This document shows, one piece after another, positions 43,468 through 56,650 of a DNA stretch of 64,000 bases. Numbering within the stretch: the first letter of the stretch is position 1; every line of letters begins with the position of its first letter. The notes below the pieces were generated by a model. That model was given only the letters and a program-made list of their open reading frames with translations, ran no database searches and was not told where the DNA came from. This DNA comes from Pseudopyrenochaeta lycopersici (taxonomy: Eukaryota > Ascomycota > Dothideomycetes > Pleosporales > Pseudopyrenochaetaceae): positions 744,001-808,000 of the forward strand of contig NHZP01000023.1 in NCBI GenBank assembly GCA_003313425.1, given 5' to 3'. The position numbers and the translations under genes were made by a program.

Positions 43468-45045
43468 ATGGCGCGTCCTAAATGGCTGTCGTCATTGACA
43501 CAGCATGGCTCCAAACCACCGTTCATGCTAAAATTCCGAAGCTCGGATGGGTTCATCATCGGTACAATATCTTTAGCTGTATTCACTGTATGTGTTAGCT
43601 TGCGATTGGTTTCAGCGCCAGGACTGACTCTACAGGACATGTTCCTTTATGGCGTCATCGTGCCTGTCGTTCCCTTCGCAATCCAGAGGCGGAGTCACGT
43701 TGAGCCGCACAGAGTTCAGTACTGGGTTTCTGTCCTTGTTGCCATCTATGGGGCATCGCTACTAGCCTTCTCGCCCATTTGCGGCTGGCTTGCTGATCGT
43801 AGCTCATCTCGTCGGTCTCCCTTGCTGGTGGGGCTTTTCGCTCTCTTAGGCTCCACTGTATTGCTTAACGTTGGGAATTCTACCGAAATTTTTGTAGTTG
43901 GAAGAATTCTACAAGGCGCTTCCGGCGCTGTCGTGTATGTATTCAACTTTTCGGAAGAGACAGAATAGCTAATACATGACAGATGGGTTGTGGGTCTTGC
44001 GCTATTGGCGGACACTGTACCCCAGGAGCGACTTGCCACAGCTACGGGATGGCTAAGCTTGGGCATGTCGCTTGGTATTCTTATATCTCCGTTGTTGGGT
44101 GGTGTAGTATACGATAATGCCGGATATGACGCTGTATTCGGCATGGCGTATGGTTTGATCGGACTGGACATTATGTTGCGGCTGTTACTTGTGGAAAAGA
44201 AGGTAGCTGCAAGATGGGACCCTGACGCTGCGGGACGATTGCCAGTGACTGCAAGGCGAGACCCGAACGTGGTTGCCCAGGAGGTTCATCAAGCTTCAGA
44301 TCCAGAAAAGGCCGTCTCGCCTGCCTCGAACCCAAGCCAAGCAGTTGTTCTTGACCCTGGTCCGGAAAACCGTCCTTGTCAACGTCGGCGCAATCGCCTT
44401 CCGCCTGTCTTGTCACTTCTATGCTCTCGTCGTCTCCTCGCTGCGCTCTTCTGCTCTCTCATCCAGGCCGCGCTTATCACGTCTTTCGATTCAGTGCTCA
44501 CGATCCACGCTGCAAAAATATTTCACTGGACGTCAACAGGCGCAGCGCTTCTATTCCTTCCCCTCGTCATACCAAGCTTCCTTGCACCTCTCTTCGGCTG
44601 GCTCAGTGATAGGTACGGTGGCCGCTACTTTGTTGTCGTTGGGTTTGTTTGCGCATGCCCTCCATTTGTGTGCTTGCGTTACGTCGATGAGAACACCATT
44701 GGAGACAAAGTACTCTTGTGTGCACTCCTAGCTGTAGCAGGCCTCTTTCTCGCGTTAACATTCCCCCCTATTATGGCAGAAATATCTGGCGTCGTTGAAG
44801 CAAAGGAGAAAAGCATGCTGGCTAGTGGGCATGCTGGATTTGGGCCTGGTGGTGCGTATGCCCAGGCTTATGCACTGTTCAACGTTGCTTTTGCAGCGGG
44901 GTGCATGGTTGGACCACTACTGGCTGGCTTCATTGTGGAGGACCGAGGTTGGCGGACAATGGCGTGGGTGTTGGGCTTGTTGTCAGCCGTCAGTGCCGTG
45001 CCGGCATACTTATGGCTTGGTGGATGGATTTTCAAGAAGAAATAG
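43468..45045 (+). CDS. MFS transporter, VMAT-like multidrug/efflux type
   Basis: Efflux-type MFS permease of 509 residues. Exons are 43468-43934 and 43983-45045; the 48-bp intron joins GAVV to WVVGLALLADTVP. Start at MARPKWLSS. N-terminal helix segment QDMFLYGVIVPVVPFAI, then the motif-A-like loop GWLADRSSSRR, LQGASGAVVWVVGLALLAD (a D/A-D helix typical of this family), and a long cytosolic loop of about 80 residues between halves. The second half includes FGWLSDRYGGRY, the second motif-A copy, and MVGPLLAGFIVEDRGWRTM. The profile fits fungal vesicular-amine-transporter-like or toxin-efflux proteins often found in metabolite clusters. The substrate is unknown. It lies next to the TF gene in the same direction. 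Confidence 0.88.
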
Positions 45046-46594
45046 AAAGCAATATTAGGACTGATGTATAGAGCCACAAAACCTCATTGTTCTGCCCTTT
45101 CCTCATGTCGATGTTGGTGGTAGGAACTCATGGCAAGCGAAGCATGCCACATGGCGAAAGGGCCGTCTACTGGCGCTGGCGCCGGCGCCTGCCTCGTGAC
45201 GCCACACCTTGATCGCACCCCTTCGCTCTTTCACAACCACCATATCACCATACTTTGCATCATACGACCATCTTGCGCGATTTCTCTGACCCAACTTCGA
45301 TTGGGTTGCATTCAAATTTGCAGCAGACTTTGCAGCGACATCCAGTTTTGGGAGTGGCAGTGTATCTAAATTTGTCCCACGACGGGTTTCCTTGAAGCTA
45401 AAGACCAAGCACGAACACGAGCACGCCCTCCCGTCCAGAGATGGCCCCCGCGTACTGCATGTTACTGGAAATATCTTTGCCTCTAAATACTGCACTTTAT
45501 CCTACGGCCGTCGCGCGATAGCAGTCGCACTGCTGTAGGACTTCCCCAGGTTCTCGGTTCCAGTGCGACTTCACATGCTTGGCTTCGGTTGCCGCCAAAT
45601 GGACTAGAGTATATGGAGTAGGACGGATGCGCAATGCCGTGGTAAAACTCACCATGCGCTGGCCGCCACACATGTTGATTGAGCACGCGCCCCAACAAAG
45701 AACTCTAGCCCCTGTGGTTAAAAGCGGCACGAGACTGTTGGTGAAGATCACCTGAAAGCAAGATCAGATCGACCTCCGATAGGCCGTCGCTAAAATGAGC
45801 AACTAATTCCTCTATCCACTTCGCCTCCTGCTGTTCAGGAACAGGTAATTTCACGTGCATGATGCGCGCACCGTGCTTTGATGTCTGCTTCCAGTCCGTT
45901 GATTGCATGAACAAATTGCGGCGGTGTTAATATGTGGAAGGGTTTCAGACCCTTTAAGCGACCGCGATGTTGTCGTGAACCAGCCCGATCCCGCTTCGGC
46001 CCTTTCTCCAGCTTCACCCATGCTGTAGGCCAGCGCAACAGCGACTGCATGATGCGTGACGTTCCCAACCCCGGCCTTTAGACCCTTTGACCCACAGTTG
46101 ACAAGGTCAGCTTGAGATGGTCAGGCCTTGAATTAGATTGAATCGAAAGTCAGCCGTTAGTTTGGCTCTCCCTTCTAGAAAGTAGCATAAATGGTCTCTG
46201 TTTATCCTATTCCTACGTCACGGCCTGCTATCTGTTCTCCGCGGTGAAAACATTGCTCATTTACAATAATTTATGATCCTCGTTGTTTCTACTGGCCACG
46301 TCAAGACCATCTACCAGTAAACTCTCGTCTCACCGTCCGAACCTGTATCATCCCTGTGAGGCTCGGACCTTAGGTAGTAACCTATTCGTTCATTGCCACA
46401 GTAGTCGCGGCTCTTCTACCAAGCTCGGCAACTGCAAGGAGAGATTTACCACAGCTTCCCACTTTGTTGCTGTATTGCCTTATTGATCTCCCTCGTCTTC
46501 AGCATTCTTCCGGCTTTTATTTGGATCCCGTGTCACTACAGTTTCAGCTTCATAACCTAACTTTAATTTTTGCATACCACTCTACTACTACATT
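45046..46594. other. Intergenic with unresolved minus-strand frames
   Basis: About 1.55 kb. Overlapping minus-strand frames (45103-45495, 45497-45751, 45705-45914, 45835-46068) include a protein-like stretch (LPVPEQQEAKWIEELVAHFS). A spliced gene across them is possible, but no coherent model or family could be built. The right part is the GH5 promoter. Confidence 0.3.
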
Positions 46595-48103
<1,509 letters not shown>

Positions 48104-48859
48104 AGTCGGGATATGAGCAAGTATAGTTGCAAAGTATTGCGAGAGGGGGGACTGTAGATTTACGCAAGGGTAGGGGAGGCTCAAGACATTGTTCAGAACA
48201 GCGACAAGCCGCATAGCAATACGATTACTAAATGGACGAAACAGTTCCACATGCTATCATGCAAATATTCCTGCACTAGCCTTGTAATACCATGATAAAC
48301 CGGGAAACCTCACCTTGTTCGATCGCACGAAAGGGCAGCCACTGTCGTACAACGTCCGATCTACCCAGGTTCGCGGGTAAGTACACGCGAGTGCAGCCCT
48401 TGTGCCTCGCCTAACTTGCTGTTGCCATTCAAACGAGCCAGTAGAAACATGTCGGATTCACATTTCACCATCGGCTACCGTTTCATAACGGGGACGGAAT
48501 TATAAAATTATGAGTGCGGCAGCCTTTTTGATATCCAACGGGCTGACGGCAGCAAAAAAAGTCCCGAACTCTGCTTGGCGAACAGTATGTGTGATGCGGT
48601 AATCCTTGGAAAACAAGCCAAATGTCCAGAAATGGAGATACGATCGGCTGCCAAGTTCACCCGAAGGGTATATTCGCCGTTGTACATAGTGCGGGGAAAA
48701 GCTTGGAATGATCCCACGCCAAGGAGAAGGTGTCACATAACATGAACACCATGCTGCACTCGAAATGAGAAGATCATCCCAGGAACTCGGTTTCTTTCTA
48801 CCTTAATCCTTGGTCTAGCTAGTAACCTCGAGTCGGTCCCAAGTTTCGAAGTTGTTAAC
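48104..48859. other. Intergenic
   Basis: Spacer of 756 bp between tandem plus-strand genes. No gene is recognised; the frames at 48500-48736 (minus) are chance. Confidence 0.4.
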
Positions 48860-50806
48860 ATGGATACCAAACAGCAACCAGTAATCCAGGACGAGAAGTC
48901 GGCCAAGCATTACGAGGAGAAGGCAGAGCTTGGTCCCGATAAGCCTCCAGCCATTCTCGAAAATGCAGATTACACTGGCGCAGAAGCAAAGACTGATCCG
49001 GAAGAGATTGCGCTCGTGAGAAAGATCGATTGGAGACTTATGGTACGTCCTATGGCACCATAATGGTCGCGAGGAGGAGTAGAAGGGGAGCGCATTCGCT
49101 GACGTCAAACAGCCGACACTATGTACGATGTATTTCCTCAACTACGTCGACAGGAATGCAATCGCGCAGGCTCGTTTGAACAATCTTGAGAAGGATCTAG
49201 GGATGACTGGTGTGCAGTTCAACACTACGGTCAGCATGTCAGTAACAATATTCTCTTCTAGCATTCTCGCCTCAACTCGACTCGGACAGTCCATTCTGAC
49301 TTTCAAATAGTCTCTTTGTTGGCTATGTGCTGATGCAAGTGCCGTCCAACATGCTCATCACACGAATCAAACCTGGCATTTACATGAGCGCGTGGATGGC
49401 CATCTGGGCGGTGGTGTCTGCCTGCACTGCTTTGGTACAAAACTTTGGAGGACTTGTAGCCTGTCGGTTCTTTTTGGGTATTACAGAAGTAAGTTTGATC
49501 AGATGGTATGTCAGGTAATTAGGTTGGCTAACTGATAGTAGGCTCCGGTATGACTCGATTACGACAGCGTTGAAACTACGCGTACTGATTGGTGGCAGTT
49601 CTACCCTGGCGCGACTTATATGCTTTCGATTTTCTACACACGAAAAGGTAATTTCACCAAGTCATTTGAGTGGGCAAGGAACTGACAGAAAATTTACAGA
49701 GGTCGCTACACGCATCGCACTGCTTTACTGCGCACAGATTCTTGCAACCGGTTTCTCTGGACTAATCGCTGCGGGTGTATTCGCAGGCATGGACGGGGTT
49801 CGTGGATTGGCAGGTTGGAGATGGCTATTCATTGTGTAAGTCAAATCATCCACAATCACTATTCTAGATTGCAAGCACCTAATACCTACGGCAGCGAAGG
49901 CGCAGTGACTGGCTTGGTAGCCATCTTCGGCTTCTTCTTGCTCCCAAACACCCCCCTCACAACACCATGGCTTACACCCCGCGAACGAGAACTCGCGCAC
50001 TCACGTATGGAGCGCGACCGTGTTGGAGACTCGAGTGAACAAGTTAGTACCATGGAAGGTCTAAGGCAGGCGTGTAGGGACAAGAGGACTTGGTTGTTTT
50101 GCTTCATGCAGAACTTCCACTTGAGCGCTTGCTCATTCAATTCCTTCTTTCCTACGTAAGTACCTATTCCATTCACCCCTCAATTTCAGACGAGGAACAT
50201 ATTCCAATGATTGAATTCATAGTGTCGTGAAGACTCTGGGTTTCAATCGAACCATCACGCTCGTCCTTACCTGCCCTCCATTTATCATGGCTGGTGTAGC
50301 AGGAATCTTGACAGGATGGAGCTCTGGAAGAATGCACGAGCGTACTTGGCATATCACGGTTGGATTGTTTGTCGCTATTGTGGGTTTCGTCATCGCAGCC
50401 AGCACATTGAACACCGCAGGACGCTATGTGGCTTGCTTCATCTTCCCAATGGGCGCCTACTCTGTCAATTCCGTCATTATCGGTTGGGCATCCTCTACAC
50501 TCGGTCAGACGAAGGAAAAGAAAGCAGTATGTGAAATTTTGCTCGTCTGTGCAGAGCCTCGGAATACTAATAATCATGCAGGTTGTCCTCGCTATGACGA
50601 ACGTTGGAGGTCAGATCGGCTACATTTACGGCGCATACCTCTGGCCAGACTATGATGGACCACGATACGGTATCGGTTTCGGAGCATCAGCTGCATTTGC
50701 ACTGTGTTCGATTGGTTGCGCTTGGGTTATCAGGTTCTTGCTCATCAAGGAGAACCAGAAGCTCAGGGCCTCAACCAACGAGCGCGTCAATCTGTACGGA
50801 TACTAA
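48860..50806 (+). CDS. MFS transporter, ACS family, nine exons with a 6-nt micro-exon
   Basis: Carboxylate/vitamin-type symporter of 488 residues. Exons: 48860-49042, 49113-49237, 49311-49488, 49542-49547, 49599-49647, 49700-49835, 49895-50155, 50223-50526, 50582-50806. Introns have GT..AG ends. The sequence begins with an acidic cytosolic tail, then TMYFLNYVDRNAIAQARLNN (helix 1 with the D-R-N motif), LFVGYVLMQVPSNMLITRIK and RFFLGITE. The micro-exon GCTCCG supplies Ala-Pro to complete the family signature EAPFYPGATYMLS. Then WRWLFIVEGAVTG and MTNVGGQIGYIYGAYLWPDY. Family relatives carry allantoate, nicotinate, phthalate or tartrate; the substrate cannot be fixed. Without the micro-exon the frame would still be kept but the EAPFYPG motif would be lost. 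Confidence 0.88.
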
Positions 50807-52927
50807 ACGGCAGTATGGCAGCAACACATTCTGCCATGGAAAATGGTCCCGCTCGAGTATCTCCGGTTGGATGCCATTGTCTCAAGAGATGACATTGGCT
50901 CCCTTACCATATATGACCAACAGTACAATTTTTGTTACGCAAGTCACGCCACATTGATATACCACTGGGGTAGGAGCGTGTAGAAACTGGCCTTGAACTG
51001 GTTAGATGAATGAATACATCATGAATTTCCACGTTAATTACTGACGTTTTTGGTTGCTCATTTGCCAATGTGACGTGCAAGTGACGATTACGCATCCACA
51101 TTATTGTAAAGATCTCGGGTTTCAGGGATGGACCACTCAGGTCTCGCTATATTTGCGCGCTTATAGATTCATGAAACGCAAAGGCCTAAGTAAAATAACA
51201 AGAACCAGCGAATGTTGGTGTAGAGAGGAAAATGTCAGTGAAATATTCTATTTAATTTGGTGAAAAGATCTCAGAAATGATTATTGCGCGAGATCAGCGT
51301 CATCGGCGAAGGCTTATGGTAGCCAAGGGGCTATTTTGTGACAGTGATTGCAGTACTCCGACATGGTGCTCGTCTTGCGATTGATAGTTTAGAATGCATC
51401 TAATTTTACCCCCGATGTCTTTTTTTGTGTGAAGGAAAGACTAAATATGGGTTTTTTGGGATGAGGATAGAGTGAGATATGTTGAGAGTGGCCCGCATTG
51501 TCAGTGCTAGACCTTCTCAGGCACCATGCACGTGACTAGAATAACATGCCTATGATACCTAGACAATAACATGTTCTAGTCCATCACTAAAGTATGGTAT
51601 CCAAAATGTAACGCTTGTTTACTGCCACAAAGCAAGATTAAGTTGAATAGTGAATCGACAATGCCGGATTCCGTGGGCTATCTTTGATAGAAGCGGTATG
51701 CGCTTGGCAAATAGATGAGATATGCTTACACATAACAGATACTGAAATAGGGAAGGTAATGGTAGATCTGGATACGTATTTTTCAGCGAAGACATGATAC
51801 GGCTATGCCAGCAGCGATTGTGACGCATTAGCTCGCTGTCCAAGATCGATCGAGGATACACGATAAGGTGAACAGCCCAAGAAAAGTAAAATTACACGCC
51901 ACCCAGAACTGATGTACTTTGATTTTTGTGAGGATGATTTCGCTAAAAATTCCGGGTGACAAAGCATTCATACTCGCTGAGAAGCCTGCTAGCAGCTTAC
52001 GACACGCGAATCAAAAACGAGAATTTCATCAATTGGTTAGCACGACGACTAGGAGGGTGAGGCCGGCAATGAGCTACCGATCGCTAAATATGTGGAAAAA
52101 GCGGAGGATTTCTGGGATTTGCCATCGTTTTCATGATGGTGGGCTTACAATATCGCTCCTGCAACCTATAAAGGCCTTTGATAAAACCCACCGTGGATCG
52201 ATCAAATGGCCGGGTTGAACCATGCAGCAAGTAATCATTAGAGAACCCAGGCTGACAACTGCAAGTGTATGTACGGCGTTGAAGTAGAAGGCTCCTAAGG
52301 CTTATCATCTCAGAGTGTCAGGTCTGGGTGATTGCATTGGGGAGACTCCATATGCCAAGCCCACGATATCAATATTGACCGAGATTTTCATCTCACCGCT
52401 TCATGCGGAAATGGGCTATGGGTAGACATATCTCCATTCCCTTGTTCACCACCAGTTGTGCTGCCGTCTGGTTACTCTGTACTTCGCCTCGTAGTGTAGG
52501 AAATTCAGTCTTGTTGATCATTGTGTGCATGAAGTAGTCAAACCGTGTCTCTTCTGCACCTTCGCTATGATTGGTGTGCTTGGAGCCACAAGGGCTTATC
52601 TAAAGTTATCTTGCAATTTTTGCTGGCAGCTGGCTAGACACGACGTCAGTAGAGTAGACACACCGGTACCTGGCGAAAAATAGTAGTGTTGAGCGCTGCT
52701 AGAGTATGTGCGTGGGGTTGGCGAAGGGCCCTTCGTAAGTGGCGTTGGGAGCTTGGGCCACCTTGTCCACGACGACCAGTCTGCTAAATTTAGGTTACCA
52801 TGAGTTTCGGCGCTCACAAGCTCAAAGTTGTAGATCTGCCTTCAATTCTTTCGTTCAATTGTCCTTTAGTAATAGAGCTCTTTGCCATCCAATCATTCAC
52901 CACCGGCAACCTCCCGTACTTGCCGCC
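50807..52927. other. Gene-poor AT-rich region
   Basis: About 2.1 kb with no frame above 100 codons and no motif or terminal repeat recognised. The right end contains the Maf-gene promoter. Confidence 0.4.
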
Positions 52928-53882
52928 ATGTCTGCGCAGTTAATTCCAATCGAACCCCCTCCATCCTATGAAGACGTTCGCAATTCGCCGAATCCAGACA
53001 GTAAATCACCTTTAGGTACACCGGGAGGAAGAAGACCTCCGCCTGGTCCGCCTCCACCACTGAATCTTCCGTCACTGAATGAGCTGAGGAAACAAAGAGT
53101 CGTGCTCGCATCCGCTTCGCCGCGGCGGCGGCAGCTTCTGGCGCAGGTTGGCTACACTTCGTGGCCCCTCAATTATCAACTACTAACTTGAAATCACAGC
53201 TTGGTTTACAGAAGATTGATATCTGTCCCTCCCAGTTCGCCGAAGACCTTCCCCATTCCCTCGGCGCACTAAACTATGTTCTCGAGACGGCCTCCGCCAA
53301 AGCAATGGACGTGTACAAGCGCGAGATCGACAACACAGAGAAAGGCGAACCTGCGATTATAATCTCTGCAGATACAATAATAGTCAGCCACGACGGCCGA
53401 ATATTGGAGAAGCCAAAGAGTGAGAAGGATCATGTAGGCATGCTAAAGATGCTGAGAGATCAGGGCGAGCATAAGGTTATGACCGCGGTGGCCATTATGA
53501 AACCTTTGGAAAGTGCATTGGACCCAGGATACAGGATGGAGACGCATGTGGAAGAGACTACTGTCAAATTCGATCCTAATGGTACGTGCTCGCTCTATTT
53601 GTCCCCACGTCGTATTACGAGCTGAAGGACTCATCATCTACAGCATCGGATGAGCTTATCCTCGCCTATGTGAAGACACGAGACGGCAATGATAAAGCAG
53701 GAGGCTACGGCATTCAAACCGCAGGGTCCATCCTTATCGAACGCATAGAGGGTTCATACGATAATGTTGTCGGCCTGCCATTACGAGCGACATTACGGCT
53801 GATAGACAAGGTCATGGAGCCAGAGGAGGAGCTGGATGACGAAATGGACAACATGTTTACTGGGAAGGCGTATGAGGACTAG
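52928..53882 (+). CDS. Maf-family nucleotide pyrophosphatase
   Basis: Maf/Ham1-fold enzyme that hydrolyses non-canonical or modified (d)NTPs, related to the ASMTL/Maf family. Exons are 52928-53146, 53200-53581 and 53644-53882; 279 residues. The N-terminal 55 residues are Pro-rich ([17 protein letters not shown]). The catalytic part opens with [16 protein letters not shown], the Maf P-loop-like signature, with the intron directly after it. [20 protein letters not shown] holds the acidic residue that coordinates metal. [21 protein letters not shown] is the second conserved block; [12 protein letters not shown] closes the fold. The C-terminus is acidic ([13 protein letters not shown]). Start: first ATG after a Kozak-like GCCGCC. 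Probably housekeeping. Confidence 0.93.
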
Positions 53883-54899
53883 TTATTTCCGGCAAATGAA
53901 TGTATTGGATGGCATAAGGGTGTTAGCGTACATGTACGTTGGTAGAGGACTCAGCCCAGGTCGCTGAGTATTCCTCTGGCAATAATGAAGCACTTCCAAA
54001 CAGAAACCCCCCACGGTTTGTGTTATGCACAGAAGTCACAGTAAGTTGGGCATTGAGATTATGCGCTCTGCCAGAAATTGTACCCTCAAATATCTGCAAC
54101 ATCAGGCTTGCGCATCTCAGACTGGATGCCTTACACTGCCAAACAGCAGATTATCAATCAATAAGTACCAACATTCTCGCTTCATGCAATGATCACCTTA
54201 TCCGTCTCTTCTCGTACTCCCTCGCTTGCATTGGCTGCTCGCTTGCCGTACGGCCGTTGGCCCAACGCTCTTCGCCGATTAGGTGGCTGCCGCAGTGTAC
54301 GGTGAATTGCTTTAGTGTCAGTGAGTAGACTAAGCATTGCATGTTAGCACTATCTGTGCACCAATGTTGTCTCAGCTTTGCTAGGTGGATTTCTCATCCC
54401 CCTCGTTACAAATCTCGCCCCACTTGCCTCGGCTCAGCCCTGCACCATCTGCGGGCACTTTACTTGATTGGACCCAGCCCCGGCGCCTTGCATCGTCATG
54501 CGTTCTCGATTCTTCCACAAAATCGCAGAACAATCTGCATTGAGTATTGCGTCCGCGTAAAATTGCTCTGTGGCCGAGGTATTCTTCTTCAGATTGGTTT
54601 CGGACGAACACCGTTCGCCGGTGTGCGTCCGATTGTATGGCATCGGTGTGGCTTGCCATGGTGTTTTGTCGGGACCCTCATTATGATGCAATCAAGGGCT
54701 TGTCTCGGTCAAAGATTTTACATTTCCAAGCCAACGGCCAACAGTAGCTTTAAGTATATAGAGGACCCCTCTGCTGCGACTCTGCTGCTCCGAGTCAAAC
54801 ATCAACTTTTGCATTTTCCTTCCAATCTTTGTTCTTTGATACCCCGCTACTTGTACAATCAACTACACACACACATCAACAACTCACATTACCATCAAC
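53883..54899. other. Intergenic, promoter of the MDR gene
   Basis: About 1 kb. Frames here (for example 54341-54928 plus) are chance. Its right end is a promoter with a TATA box and a C/A-rich leader. Confidence 0.4.
54753..54760 (+). promoter_or_regulatory. TATA box of the MDR reductase gene
   Basis: A TATATA sequence (54755-54760) stands about 140 bp upstream of the ATG at 54900, followed by a pyrimidine- and CA-rich leader (about 54820-54890), as in strongly expressed fungal genes. Confidence 0.55.
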
Positions 54900-55967
54900 A
54901 TGGTTCAGAACAAGGGAGTCATCTTTAAGAAGGTGCCTGAGGGATGGCCAAAGCCAGGCGAGGACCTCGTCATTGAGGACCGCCCCATTGACCTCAACCA
55001 ACAGCTCTCAGAGGGTGCTATCCTCGTCAAGAACTACTATGCATCCTTCGACCCATACCAACGTGGACGCATGCGGTCACCCGAGAAGAAGTCCTACTCC
55101 CCTCCTTTCGAGCTTGGCAAGCCGATTACCAACCGTTCCATCTTCAAAGTTGTCAAATCCAACAACGAAAAATTCAAAGAAGGCGAGACCCTTATCACAC
55201 GAAGCGTCTCGCCAATTGAAGAGTACTCGGTCCTTGATAAAGATGCAGCCACGCTTTGCTACAAGCTCGAAAACCCATACAACCTAGACCCTAAGCATTT
55301 CCTCGGTGCCCTGGGCATGCCCGGATTAACAGCATGGTCCTCCTTCTACGAGATTGGCCAGCCAAAGAAGGGCGAAACCATCTTCATTTCCGCGGCCTCC
55401 GGCGCTGTTGGCCAGCTGGTCGGCCAGCTCGCAAAGCACGAGGGCCTCACTGTCATTGGCAGCGTAGGCGACGATAAGAAGCTCGAATTCATCACCAAGG
55501 AGCTCGGATTCGACAGTGGCTTCAACTACAAGAAGGAGAAGCCATCTGAAGCACTAGCCCGCCTTGCACCCAAGGGCATCGATATCTACTATGAGAACGT
55601 TGGCGGCGAGCAACTCGAAGCCGCCATCAACGCCATGAACGACTTCGGCCGCATTGTCGCCTGCGGTATGATCTCGCAATACAACGCTAAGCCCGAGGAG
55701 CAGTACCCCATCCGCAACCTCATGTCAGTAGTTGCCAAGAGACTCACCATCCGGGGATTCATTGTCGGCGACGCGAACATGGGTCCAAAGCACGCTAAGG
55801 AGCACCAAGAGAAGCTCCAGAAGTGGCTCAGCGATGGCACCTTCAAGGCGAAGCTTAGCGTCACTGAAGGCATTGACAACGGTGTTGAGGGCTTCATCGG
55901 TATGCTCGAGGGCAAGAACTTTGGCAAGGCCGTGCTGCAGATTGCGGATATAGAGAAGGATTCGTAA
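54900..55967 (+). CDS. MDR-superfamily NADPH reductase (LTB4-dehydrogenase/curcumin-reductase-like)
   Basis: Medium-chain reductase of 355 residues, no intron, cytosolic. It lacks the zinc-ligand Cys/His pattern, as in leukotriene-B4 12-hydroxydehydrogenase and NADPH-dependent 2-alkenal/curcumin reductases. Family-typical stretches: ILVKNYYASFDPYQRGRM near residue 40, GALGMPGLTAWSSFYEIG, FISAASGAVGQLVGQLAKHE (dinucleotide-binding GxxGxxxG type), IDIYYENVGGEQLEAAI, GRIVACGMISQYN, and GFIGMLEGKNFGKAVLQI at the end. The role is saturation of alpha,beta-unsaturated ketones or aldehydes, probably detoxification. The codon use is strongly C-ending compared with neighbours, suggesting high expression. 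A TATA box lies upstream. Confidence 0.93.
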   Translation: MVQNKGVIFKKVPEGWPKPGEDLVIEDRPIDLNQQLSEGAILVKNYYASFDPYQRGRMRSPEKKSYSPPFELGKPITNRSIFKVVKSNNEKFKEGETLITRSVSPIEEYSVLDKDAATLCYKLENPYNLDPKHFLGALGMPGLTAWSSFYEIGQPKKGETIFISAASGAVGQLVGQLAKHEGLTVIGSVGDDKKLEFITKELGFDSGFNYKKEKPSEALARLAPKGIDIYYENVGGEQLEAAINAMNDFGRIVACGMISQYNAKPEEQYPIRNLMSVVAKRLTIRGFIVGDANMGPKHAKEHQEKLQKWLSDGTFKAKLSVTEGIDNGVEGFIGMLEGKNFGKAVLQIADIEKDS

Positions 55968-56650
55968 GGGTTCTCCCCAAAAAAAATGAATGGGATATGA
56001 ATTGTTGATACCAAGATAGACGGGCTAACAGTCGTCTCTAAAAGAAAATTAAACTCTGTTAAATCATCAGCTGTGGCCGATTTAAATGTGACACGTGAAA
56101 TTGTTATGTGAGTAAATGGTGCGAATATACGTTTCTTAACTCATCACTGTGACGATTTGATATCATAAATCCAGATGAAGGCCATTTTAGGCCCACGTGA
56201 TGTATCTAGTTGGTACTACCAGATACCCTCAGTGGGTCCAAAATCGTGGACAAACTGTGACGAAAGTCATGTGTTGCTCTGATAAATGCCGAAACATCTT
56301 TAAATAGTATTTATTTCTAGAGAATTTTCTTTTCGCAGGGAAGTATGCTCTCGGCCAATGGAGGTCGCAAAGCTACACTCTGCTGTTCCCCTACTATCAC
56401 GTGCACTTCGACAACGTTTTCGGTCGCGGAGGAAAGAAGAAAAATTGCCCAAGAAATCTCTGTTGATGGGCTTGTATTTATTAGAAATCCATGTGATTGA
56501 ACTATTTTGACGATGCAGACCATCAGAGTCAACAGGTATTAACAAGATGCTACTTTTGACAGACCAGCCATCTTCGGGTAGCTGAGCCAGAAGCGGACTA
56601 GTCTAACGCGCATTTCTAAGGCTACCCTTCCTGAAGCCTGCGCTGAAGTA
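55968..56650. other. Intergenic
   Basis: About 680 bp AT-rich spacer containing the MDR 3' UTR. Minus-strand frames at 56300-56545 are chance. Confidence 0.4.

Noticed and set aside
54341..54928. 195-codon plus-strand frame
   Set aside because: It overlaps the start of the MDR gene in another frame and spans its TATA box and leader.
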